From: Chersky-840 sp035532735
Lineage (GTDB): Bacteria > Actinomycetota > Acidimicrobiia > Acidimicrobiales > UBA8190
Assembly (NCBI GenBank): GCA_035532735.1
Contig: DATKQM010000033.1
Location: forward strand, 44,448-108,447
Direction of reading: 5' to 3'
DNA length: 64,000 nt
The position numbers and the translations under genes were made by a program. Shown one piece after another: positions 1-7,081 of the stretch (position 1 is the first letter of the stretch; the number at the start of each line of letters is the position of its first letter). The notes under the pieces were generated by a model. That model saw only the letters and a program-made list of their open reading frames with translations, was not told where the DNA came from and ran no database searches.

Positions 1-2
1 CG

Positions 3-161
3 AGCTCGCCTGTGCATGCTCCGGCTCGGGCGGGTGAGATCCAGCGCAGTTCCCTCGACCCCGAACGCGCCGGCATCCATCTTGGCTGGAAGGCCTGGAC
101 CGAGCTCGAGGCAGGCGTGGACGGAGTCTTCGCCTATACGAGGCGCCGGACCGGCACCTGA
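3..161 (+). CDS. NAD-dependent sugar epimerase, C-terminal fragment
   Basis: The gene runs in from the left edge, and only its last 52 codons are visible, ending at TGA 159-161. The residues include the pattern ARAGEIQRSSLDPERA, followed by a Gly-Trp and an ELEAGV stretch. That closely matches the C-terminus of actinobacterial UDP-glucose 4-epimerase-like SDR proteins, where this segment contacts the nucleotide sugar and ends in the 'LGW ... LEEG' helix. The NAD-binding half is outside the window, so the substrate cannot be assigned. It converges on cofE, with about 60 bp between the two stops. Confidence 0.6.
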   Translation, partial: SSPVHAPARAGEIQRSSLDPERAGIHLGWKAWTELEAGVDGVFAYTRRRTGT

Positions 162-224
162 GTCACCCCCTCTGAGTTGGGCCGGCTCCCGGGGCGCCTG
201 TTCTGGGTCGCCTGTTGGGTCGGC

Positions 225-983
225 TCAGCGGAAGAGATCTTCGGAGGGTGGGCGCAGGATGTCACCTGCCACCGATCCCCGACGGAGCCAAGCCGGTTCG
301 ATGCCCCGGACGATCGCCACTGGCACCGAGCTCGCCTTTCCCATGACGAGCTCGGCGGCAGACGCCACCTCGTCGGCCACACACACCTCGGTCGCCATGA
401 GGTCGCGCCCCGTGGCGTCGGCGGTGCCCCGGAGGTCCACGACCGCGGCCAGGCCTGCGCACCCGATGGCCACGTCGACGACACCCTTTCGCCAAGCCCG
501 GCCGAAAGTGTCGGACACGACGACCGCTATCTCTCGGCCTGTGGCGGCTCGCAAGCCGTCACGGATGCGCCGGGCCGAGCGATCGGAGTCCTCGGGCAGC
601 AGCGCGGCCCAGCCGTGCTCGACATTGGAGAGGTCGACTCCGGCATTCGCACAGATGAAGCCGTGGCGCGTCTCGGAGATCACGAGGTCCCCGCGTCGTC
701 GTAGCACGCGCACCGACTCCGATTCGATGATCCGGACCCGGTCCTCGGGGTCGTCGGGGTCGATGCGAACCATGCGCCCCTCGGCCTTGGAGACGATCTT
801 CTGGGTGACCACGACCACGTCGCCGTCGACGAGGGTGACGAGCTCGGCGATGAGCGAGGCGAGGTCGTCACCGGCTCGGATCTCACCCAGTCCCGTCACA
901 GGGATCACGGTCAGGCTTCTCGCCTTTGGTGCAGACGCAGGTGACGGCGCGGTCGATTGACCTCCCGAGTCGGTGGCGCTCAC
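225..983 (-). CDS. cofE: coenzyme F420-0:L-glutamate ligase
   Basis: The 252-residue product matches the CofE/FbiB N-terminal family, which uses GTP to add L-glutamate residues to F420-0 in the cytoplasm. Family segments visible include VVVTQKIVSKAEGR, ETRHGFICANAGVDLSN and VVVSDTFGRAWRKG. Mycobacterial FbiB carries an additional C-terminal FMN-dependent reductase domain; here the protein stops after the ligase domain, so the dehydro-F420 reductase must be elsewhere if present. The GTG start overlaps the cofD stop as GTGA, giving translational coupling. The reading frame extends further upstream to 1091, but that part lies inside cofD and lacks family similarity. Confidence 0.9.
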   Translation of the reverse strand: MSATDSGGQSTAPSPASAPKARSLTVIPVTGLGEIRAGDDLASLIAELVTLVDGDVVVVTQKIVSKAEGRMVRIDPDDPEDRVRIIESESVRVLRRRGDLVISETRHGFICANAGVDLSNVEHGWAALLPEDSDRSARRIRDGLRAATGREIAVVVSDTFGRAWRKGVVDVAIGCAGLAAVVDLRGTADATGRDLMATEVCVADEVASAAELVMGKASSVPVAIVRGIEPAWLRRGSVAGDILRPPSEDLFR

Positions 984-1936
984 CGGCCGCGGCCCGAGGT
1001 TGCGCCCGAGGGGCGGCCCGCGTCGAGGAGCAGTGACGCCAGGGTGGCGGCGTGATCGGGGCTGTGCATGACGGTCGGGGCCACGACACATCGGACGCCG
1101 CAGGCTTCGATCGCCTCTGCCGACGCGGCGTCGACCTCGTCAATGACCAATGTGCCGACAACGTCTGCGTAGATCCGGGCGACCCCCACCACGGTCGGCT
1201 CGTGGCCGAGCTCGGCCATCAACCGGTCGGCGGGCCCTTTCAACGCCACCCCGGCGATGATGGGGGAGACCGCCACCACCTCGGAACGACGGGCTGCAAG
1301 CGTGTCGGCGATGCCCGGCACCGCCAGCAGCGGCCCGATCGACACGATGGGATTCGACGGACAGACCACCACGACCTCGGCATCGGCGATCGCGCCGAGC
1401 ACGCCGGGAGCGGGCCGGGCCGTCTCGGCCCCGACGAAGCGGAGTGACGTGACCGCCACGGCGTGACGACGACCCACGAAGTACTCCTGGAACGAAACTT
1501 CGGGGCCGTCCACGAGCGTCAAGCGGGTGCGGACGGGATCGTCGGACATGGGCAGGAGCCGGACCGACACGCCGAGGGCTTCGGTGATCTCGGCGGTGAC
1601 CTGGGTGAGCGTTGCTCCCGTCGACAGTCGCTGGGTGCGAAAGAGGTGGGTGGCGAGGTCCTGGTCGCCAAGGCGGAACCAAGTCTCGCCGCCCAGTCGC
1701 TCGAGGCTGTCCATGACGGTCCAGGTCTCCCCGGCGAGGCCCCAGCCGCGGTCGTCGTCGTTCAACCCGGCCAAGGTGTAGGTCACCGTGTCGAGGTCGG
1801 GGCTGATGTGGAGGCCGTGGAGCTCGGTGTCGTCGCCCGTGTTGACCAGCGCCGTCACCTCACCGGGCGCGACGACGCGGACGAGGCCGCGCAGCAGGCG
1901 GGCGGCACCTACTCCTCCCGCGAGGGCGGTGATCAC
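980..1936 (-). CDS. cofD: 2-phospho-L-lactate transferase (F420 biosynthesis)
   Basis: The 318-residue protein begins MITALAGGVGAARLLRGL, the characteristic N-terminus of CofD/FbiA, which joins the activated lactyl or phosphoenolpyruvyl moiety to the deazaflavin Fo. Other family features are the VNTGDD motif around residue 33, the 'PDLDTVTYTLAG' segment and a late CPSNPIVSIGP motif. The GTG start lies 6 nt behind a TAGCCT -10 element on the minus strand (1943-1948), so the mRNA is probably leaderless. The gene forms a two-gene operon with cofE through a 4-nt overlap. Confidence 0.93.
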   Translation of the reverse strand: MITALAGGVGAARLLRGLVRVVAPGEVTALVNTGDDTELHGLHISPDLDTVTYTLAGLNDDDRGWGLAGETWTVMDSLERLGGETWFRLGDQDLATHLFRTQRLSTGATLTQVTAEITEALGVSVRLLPMSDDPVRTRLTLVDGPEVSFQEYFVGRRHAVAVTSLRFVGAETARPAPGVLGAIADAEVVVVCPSNPIVSIGPLLAVPGIADTLAARRSEVVAVSPIIAGVALKGPADRLMAELGHEPTVVGVARIYADVVGTLVIDEVDAASAEAIEACGVRCVVAPTVMHSPDHAATLASLLLDAGRPSGATSGRGR

Positions 1937-1942
1937 GGGGCA

Positions 1943-1948
1943 AGGCTA
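1943..1948 (-). promoter_or_regulatory. -10 element of cofDE
   Basis: TAGCCT on the minus strand lies 6 nt before the GTG start of cofD. This is the spacing expected when transcription starts at or next to the start codon. Confidence 0.45.
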
Positions 1949-1977
1949 ATGGTCCGAGGGCGTGGTCCAAGCTCCCG

Positions 1978-3144
1978 GTGTGCAAGGCTCGACCGGTGCC
2001 GGCGAGAGCGCGACCTCACAGCGAGCGCCTCCGGGTGGCCATCGACGCCACACCGCTGCTCGGCACGAAAACGGGGGTCGGTCGATTCTGCGAGGGTGCC
2101 CTGGGTGCACTCGCCAACGCCGGCGAGCTCGATGTGGACGCCTTCGCGGTGACCTGGCGCCGTCGCCACCGCCTCCCGCCGCTCGTGCCCGCCGGGATCG
2201 GTGTCCGGCAGCGGGCCATGCCCGCCCGTCCACTGCATCTGGCATGGGCGCACCTGCCGGTCCCGGCGGTGGAATGGTTCGTGGGGCCTGCCGACGTCGT
2301 CCATGGCACCAACTACGTCGTCCCGCCCACACGGCGAGCCGCCCGGATCGTCACCGTGCACGACCTCACCATGGTGCGATACCCCGAGCTCTGTGACCGC
2401 AGCTCCCTCGGCTTCCCGGGCATGGTTCGGCGCGCCGTCTCGGACGGGGCCTGGGTGCACACCCCCTCGCAGTTCGTGGCCGACGAAGTGGTGGCGGAGT
2501 TCGGTGTCGCGCCCGAACGGGTGCGGGTCGTGTACCACGGCGTGCCCCCGGTGTCTGCGGCGTCGTCGACGGCGCTCGACCGTTCGTTGCCCCCGGGGAC
2601 GTCGCGCTATGTCCTGGCCATCGGGACGATCGAGCCCCGCAAGGACTACCCCGGGCTCGTGCGGGCCTTCAGTGGGGTCGTCGAAGCCCATTCCGACGTG
2701 GCGCTCGTGATCGCCGGCGCCGAGGGATGGGGCGCCCATGGGTTTCACGAAGCCCTGGAGGCATCTCGGTGTCGGGACCGGGTCATGCAGTTGGGATTTG
2801 TCGACGACGACGCCTTGGGAGGCTGGCTGGGCGGGGCCGAGGTGCTGGCCTTTCCTTCGGTCTACGAGGGATTCGGGTTCCCGCCCCTCGAAGCCATGGC
2901 CGCCGGCGTGCCGGTGGTGGCCATGGCGGTCGGTGCGGTACCCGAGGTCGTCGGCGACGGGGCCGTGCTGGTCGGGCCCGGCGATGTCGACGGGCTCACC
3001 GAGGCGCTCGTCTCGGTCCTGTCCGACGCCGATCGGCGCAGCGCGTTGATCGACAAGGGACGGCGGCGGGCGGCGCGATTCACCTGGGAGGAGTGCGGCT
3101 CCGGCCTGGCCGAGCTCTACTCCGACGCGGCGCGCGCCCGCTAG
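1978..3144 (+). CDS. GT4-family glycosyltransferase 1
   Basis: The 388-residue protein starts its conserved part with LRVAIDATPLLGTKTGVGR, typical of GT-B fold glycosyltransferases of family GT4 that act on mannose or rhamnose polymers. It has the IGTIEPRKDY hinge motif and the nucleotide-sugar motif EGFGFPPLEAMAAG (E-x7-E). No signal peptide is visible, so it should act at the cytoplasmic face of the membrane. It is first of three GT4 genes and a GDP-sugar reductase in the same orientation. The GTG start at 1978 is the first in frame; a GTG at 2035 is an alternative. Acceptor and donor specificity are not deducible, although the neighbouring rmd suggests GDP-linked sugars. Confidence 0.82.
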   Translation: MCKARPVPARARPHSERLRVAIDATPLLGTKTGVGRFCEGALGALANAGELDVDAFAVTWRRRHRLPPLVPAGIGVRQRAMPARPLHLAWAHLPVPAVEWFVGPADVVHGTNYVVPPTRRAARIVTVHDLTMVRYPELCDRSSLGFPGMVRRAVSDGAWVHTPSQFVADEVVAEFGVAPERVRVVYHGVPPVSAASSTALDRSLPPGTSRYVLAIGTIEPRKDYPGLVRAFSGVVEAHSDVALVIAGAEGWGAHGFHEALEASRCRDRVMQLGFVDDDALGGWLGGAEVLAFPSVYEGFGFPPLEAMAAGVPVVAMAVGAVPEVVGDGAVLVGPGDVDGLTEALVSVLSDADRRSALIDKGRRRAARFTWEECGSGLAELYSDAARAR

Positions 3145-3152
3145 GAGCCGGT

Positions 3153-4298
3153 ATGGACGACGTCGGCAGTGGCCGCGCTCAGGTGCTTCTCGTCGCCCAA
3201 CAGCTCCGGCGCCAGGTGCCGGGCGGGATCGGGACCTATGTTCGGGGCCTGCTCGGTGGTTTGGCCAGACTGGACGAGGCCCAGGTCGAGCTCCCCTCGG
3301 TGACGCTCTATGCGAGTCGTGTTGGTGGTCGCGGTCGTGTCGGGAGTGGCGGCGGCTCGGACCCGCTCGAGGCCTTCGGCCATCGGGTCATCACCTCGCG
3401 TCTGCCCGGCCCGTTGCTCACGCGCCTGTGGGACCGGGCGGTCGTGCACGCGCCGGGGGGTTTCGATCTCGTGCACTCGGTGTCGGTGGCGGTGCCGCCG
3501 GTCAAAGGTTCACGAGACGGTCGCCGATGTGTCGAGGTCGTCGCCATTCACGACGTGGCCTGGCGGCACCGGCCCGAGGACTATCCGAGTCGGGGCCAAC
3601 GTTGGCACGAGGCCGCGCTCGGACGGGCGCTTCGTCATGCGTCGCATTTCGTGGTGCCCTCTGACGCCGTGGCCGCGGATCTCGTCAAGGCCGGCGCGCC
3701 GCAGGGCGCGGTCTCGGTGATCCCGCTCGGCTCCGACGTCCTGCGCGGCCGTGACGACGCCGAGGCCGAGGCCCTCCTCCAACGCCTCGGGGTGCGAGGC
3801 GATTTCCTCCTGTCGGTGGGGACGCTCGAGCCCCGCAAGAACCTGCCTCGGTTGTTCGAGGCCTACGGCGCCGCCCGGCGCTCGCTGCCCGGGACCTGGC
3901 CGCTGGTGGTCGTGGGACCGCCGGGATGGGGTCCCGAGCTCGAACCGGGGGAGGGCGTCGTGTTCACCGGTCGGGTTGGGGATGGCACCTTGGCGTCGTT
4001 GTACGCACGTGCTCGACTGCTCGCCTATGTGCCGTTCGAGGAAGGCTTCGGGCTCCCGCCGGTCGAGGCCATGCGGTACGGCACACCGGTGGTGTCGAGC
4101 CCGCTGCCCACCACCGGCGGTGCCGCGCTCGAAGTGGATCCCACCCGCGTCGAAGACATCGCTCAGGCCCTCGTGCAGGTGGCCACCGACGACGACCTCC
4201 GGGCGCGTCTGGCCGAAGCCGGCCGGGCGCGGGCCGGGAGTCTCACCTGGGAGTCGGCGGCGCGCGCCCACGTGGCGTTGTGGAGATCGCTGCTATGA
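3153..4298 (+). CDS. GT4-family glycosyltransferase 2
   Basis: This 381-residue GT-B enzyme starts 8 nt after the previous stop. Its N-terminal domain has VPGGIGTYVRGLLGGLARL, and its C-terminal domain has VGTLEPRKNLPRL and the E-x7-E motif EEGFGLPPVEAMRYG. The frame stays open upstream to 2727, but that stretch overlaps the previous gene and is unlike the family, so ATG 3153 is the natural start. The stop overlaps the next start as ATGA. It is probably a retaining mannosyl- or rhamnosyltransferase of the same polysaccharide pathway as its neighbours; this is an inference from context. Confidence 0.82.
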   Translation: MDDVGSGRAQVLLVAQQLRRQVPGGIGTYVRGLLGGLARLDEAQVELPSVTLYASRVGGRGRVGSGGGSDPLEAFGHRVITSRLPGPLLTRLWDRAVVHAPGGFDLVHSVSVAVPPVKGSRDGRRCVEVVAIHDVAWRHRPEDYPSRGQRWHEAALGRALRHASHFVVPSDAVAADLVKAGAPQGAVSVIPLGSDVLRGRDDAEAEALLQRLGVRGDFLLSVGTLEPRKNLPRLFEAYGAARRSLPGTWPLVVVGPPGWGPELEPGEGVVFTGRVGDGTLASLYARARLLAYVPFEEGFGLPPVEAMRYGTPVVSSPLPTTGGAALEVDPTRVEDIAQALVQVATDDDLRARLAEAGRARAGSLTWESAARAHVALWRSLL

Positions 4299-5524
4299 GC
4301 AACGCCCCCGGGCTGGCGGTGTCGATCGACGTGAGTGCGGTCCCGGCCCAGCCCGTCGGAGCGGGCCGGTACACCATCGACCTCGTCACCGCCCTCCTCG
4401 CCCGCGATGACGTCGCGCTCACGCTGTGGTCGCGTCGTCGCGACGGGACGCGCTGGGGGGAGCTGGGCCCGCGCGCCAACGCCTCGACGGTGCGGGCGGG
4501 CGCGCCCGAACGTCGGCCCATCCGGCTGGCATGGGAGCAACTTCGACTCCCGGGGCTGCTCGGGGCCGAGCCGGTCGACGTTCACCACGGGCCGCACTAC
4601 ACGATGCCCGAGCACTCCCGCCTCCCGTGCGTGGTCACGGTCCACGATCTCACCTTCCTCGACCATCCCGAGTGGCACGAGCGGAGCAAGGTGATCGTGT
4701 TCCGCCGGGCCATCCGCGTGGCGGCGCGTCGCGCCGATGCCATCGTCTGTGTCAGTCATCGCACCGCGCAGCGCCTGGGTGAGCTGTGCGCGCCCACGGG
4801 CCGGGTGTTCGTCGTTCCTCATGGCGTGGATCACGATCGCTTCTCACCGAAGCCGGCGATCTCGAGCGCCTCGAGGGGACACGACAGCCCTGACCACCAC
4901 GACACGGTGCCCGACGACGAGCAGTTGCGCCGACTGGGCGTACGGGCCCCCTATGTCCTGTTCGTGGGAACGCTCGAGCCCCGCAAGGCGGTTCCCGACC
5001 TCGTGGCCGCCTTCGACCGCGTTGCGCACAAGGACCCCGATCTGTCGCTGGTCCTCGCCGGCCGGCCCGGGTGGGGTACCGAGGCGGTGCGCAGGGCCGT
5101 CGACCACGCCCGTTTCGCCCACCGGATCATCCGGACCGGATATGTCCCTGACGACGCCGTGCCGGCGTTGCTGCGCAGCGCTGCGGTCGCCGCCTATCCC
5201 TCACTCGAAGAAGGTTTCGGCCTGCCCGCCCTCGAGGCTCTGGCCTGTGGCACGCCGCTGGTCACCACGGCGGGGACCGCCATGGCGGAGGTCTCCGCCG
5301 GTGCGGCGGTCCTGGTGGCGCCAGGGTCGGTGTCCGAGCTCACCGACGGCCTCGCCGAAGCCCTCGAGGCCGGCGCCGCGGTGCAGCGACGTCGACGTCT
5401 GGGGGTGGAGGTGGCGGCCGGCCACACTTGGGCCCGCAGCGCCGAGGAGCACGTGTCTGCCTACCGGTGGGCGGCGCGACGAACCGGCCCGTCGTCCCCG
5501 GGGCCAGGCGCCGGTCCCCGGTAA
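4295..5524 (+). CDS. GT4-family glycosyltransferase 3
   Basis: The 409-residue protein carries an N-terminal Rossmann segment (VSIDVSAVPAQPVGAGR), a VHDLTFLDHPEWH segment, VGTLEPRKAVPDL and the E-x7-E motif EEGFGLPALEALACG. A polar insertion rich in His and Asp near residues 190-210 separates the two Rossmann domains. The ATG start sits in an ATGA overlap with the upstream gene. Three tandem GT4 genes followed by rmd recalls the D-rhamnan (A-band) gene set of Pseudomonas, which uses three such enzymes, but the identity of the sugar cannot be read from the sequence. Confidence 0.82.
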   Translation: MSNAPGLAVSIDVSAVPAQPVGAGRYTIDLVTALLARDDVALTLWSRRRDGTRWGELGPRANASTVRAGAPERRPIRLAWEQLRLPGLLGAEPVDVHHGPHYTMPEHSRLPCVVTVHDLTFLDHPEWHERSKVIVFRRAIRVAARRADAIVCVSHRTAQRLGELCAPTGRVFVVPHGVDHDRFSPKPAISSASRGHDSPDHHDTVPDDEQLRRLGVRAPYVLFVGTLEPRKAVPDLVAAFDRVAHKDPDLSLVLAGRPGWGTEAVRRAVDHARFAHRIIRTGYVPDDAVPALLRSAAVAAYPSLEEGFGLPALEALACGTPLVTTAGTAMAEVSAGAAVLVAPGSVSELTDGLAEALEAGAAVQRRRRLGVEVAAGHTWARSAEEHVSAYRWAARRTGPSSPGPGAGPR

Positions 5525-5527
5525 GGT
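5522..5527 (+). promoter_or_regulatory. -10 element before rmd
   Basis: TAAGGT lies 7 nt before the GTG of the reductase gene and spans the end of the preceding stop codon region. It could give a leaderless transcript from inside the glycosyltransferase cluster. Confidence 0.4.
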
Positions 5528-5534
5528 TCGGCGC

Positions 5535-6431
5535 GTGCGTGCCCTGGTGACCGGAGCAAAAGGCTTCGTCGGCTCTTGGTTGACCAGGCATCTCGCCGAG
5601 AGCGGGGACGAGGTGGTGGGGATCGACCACGAGGTCGACATCACCGACGCCGACGCTCTGCGCGTGGCCATGGTCGAGGCCGTCCCCGATGTCGTCTACC
5701 ACCTGGCTGCGCTCTCCAACGTGGGTCGGTCCTGGACCGACGCCTCGGAGGTGCTCCGGGTCAACGCCATCGGGACCCTGTTCGTGCTCGATGCGGCTCG
5801 ATCGTGCCCGCATCCTCCCCGAGTGCTCATCACGAGCTCCGCCGAGGTCTACGGCGCCGTTCCCCCGGACCTCTTGCCCGTGACCGAGGACGCCCCGCTC
5901 GCCCCGGTCACGCCGTACGCGGCCTCCAAGGTGGCTGCGGAGTACCTCGGGGTCCAGGCCCATCTCGCCTACGGCATGCAGGTCCTGCGGATGCGCCCCT
6001 TCAACCACGTGGGGCCGGGCCAGACCTCGGCGTTCGTGGTTTCCGCCCTGGCCCAGCGGATCGTCGAGGCGCGCCGGAGCGGCGCCGACAGCATCGTGGT
6101 GGGGAATCTGACGGCCCGGCGTGATCTCACCGACGTGCGCGACGTGGTCCGGGCCTACCGACTCCTCGCCGAGCGAGGTGTGGCGGGAGAGGTCTACAAC
6201 GTCTGCAGCGGACGGGACATCGCCATCGCGGACGTGGCGTTGCAACTCCAAAGCCTGGCGGGGGTGGAGCTGGAGTTCAAGCTCGACCCGGCTCTCTCCC
6301 GGCCCGTCGACGTCCCCGTGGTGCGGGGGGACTTCACCAAGCTGCGCGAAGCGACGGGCTGGGAACCGCGCCTCAGCCTCGATCAGACCCTGCTCGACGT
6401 GCTCGAGCAGTGGAGCGATCGCGCCGCCTAG
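5535..6431 (+). CDS. rmd: GDP-4-dehydro-6-deoxy-D-mannose reductase-like SDR protein
   Basis: The 298-residue protein is an extended short-chain dehydrogenase. It has a GxxGxxG NAD(P) motif at residues 7-13, a catalytic YxxxK near residues 128-132, and segments (MRPFNHVGPGQ, DVVRAYRLL, VYNVCSG) that strongly resemble Rmd. Rmd reduces the 4-keto intermediate made by Gmd from GDP-mannose to GDP-D-rhamnose. No gmd is in the window. A related GDP-mannose dehydratase or a different 4-keto reductase remains possible. The GTG start is chosen because the Rossmann motif begins there and a -10 element lies 7 nt upstream; the frame upstream is the shadow of the previous gene. Confidence 0.78.
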   Translation: MRALVTGAKGFVGSWLTRHLAESGDEVVGIDHEVDITDADALRVAMVEAVPDVVYHLAALSNVGRSWTDASEVLRVNAIGTLFVLDAARSCPHPPRVLITSSAEVYGAVPPDLLPVTEDAPLAPVTPYAASKVAAEYLGVQAHLAYGMQVLRMRPFNHVGPGQTSAFVVSALAQRIVEARRSGADSIVVGNLTARRDLTDVRDVVRAYRLLAERGVAGEVYNVCSGRDIAIADVALQLQSLAGVELEFKLDPALSRPVDVPVVRGDFTKLREATGWEPRLSLDQTLLDVLEQWSDRAA

Positions 6432-6479
6432 GCCACGTCTCGTCGAGTAGCGGCCCGGTCGCCTCGAACGCCACACGCG

Positions 6480-6514
6480 CAACGGCCGCCCCGCATGACG
6501 CGAGGCGGCCGTTG
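6480..6514. terminator. hairpin between convergent genes
   Basis: A perfect 11-bp inverted repeat (6480-6490 with 6504-6514) surrounds a 13-nt loop. It lies between the stop of rmd and the stop of the convergent gene at 6540. There is no T-tract, as is common in GC-rich actinobacteria. It could terminate both transcripts. Confidence 0.6.
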
Positions 6515-6539
6515 ACGGTCGATCTGTGGTGGGTGGGCC

Positions 6540-6902
6540 TCAGGCGGCCTGGAGGATCAGCTTGCGCAGCTGCTGACGAACCTCGCGGGCCTGGGCGTGG
6601 GCTTGCTTGGCCAGGTCGCGGGCGGGGACGGGGAGGCGCTCCTCCATTGGGGCCAGCGTGGCCTCGATGCGGCCGATGACCTGCTCGACGGCCTCGTCGA
6701 CGTCCTTGACCCGCTTGGTGACCTCGCCACGCACGTCGCCGAGGTGACCTTGGACCGCACTGCGATCGGTGAGGCGCTTCTGGAGCTCCTGGCGCCGGAC
6801 CTGCGCGCGCTGGAACCCGAGTACGCCCAGTCCGACCACCACGTAGGCGGCGTCACGTGCGGTCTTGGTGATCTCGTCTGTGACATCTTTGAATTCGGGC
6901 AT
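6540..6902 (-). CDS. small membrane-anchored coiled-coil protein
   Basis: The 120-residue protein begins MPEFKDVTDEITKTARDAAY, followed by a short hydrophobic stretch (VVVGLGVLGF, about residues 20-30) and then a long charged helix rich in Gln, Glu, Arg and Lys up to the C-terminus, consistent with a coiled coil. Ribosome binding sequence AGGAAGGA precedes ATG 6902. Similar small proteins of unknown role are common in actinobacteria; I cannot assign a function. The frame stays open to 7010, but a good promoter covers that part, so the shorter form is preferred. Confidence 0.75.
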   Translation of the reverse strand: MPEFKDVTDEITKTARDAAYVVVGLGVLGFQRAQVRRQELQKRLTDRSAVQGHLGDVRGEVTKRVKDVDEAVEQVIGRIEATLAPMEERLPVPARDLAKQAHAQAREVRQQLRKLILQAA

Positions 6903-6954
6903 CTGATGGGTCCTTCCTATTGAAAGCGGGGGTGTGAGGGGCTTCGTGCTAGCT

Positions 6955-6983
6955 ATTGTACAGGGCTCTGCTAACAGTTGCAA
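6955..6983 (-). promoter_or_regulatory. sigma70-type promoter for the 6540-6902 gene
   Basis: On the minus strand TTGCAA (6978-6983) and TACAAT (6955-6960) are separated by exactly 17 bp. This is the clearest -35/-10 promoter in the window, and it places the transcription start about 45 nt before ATG 6902. Confidence 0.65.
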
Positions 6984-7081
6984 GCACTGCTTCCGCCTCC
7001 CCGTTTGCACCGGCGACCGGGTCGAACGGGCCGGGATCGCCTGGGGGCCGAAGGGGAGTGACGGGTAGCCTCTGGGCCCTG

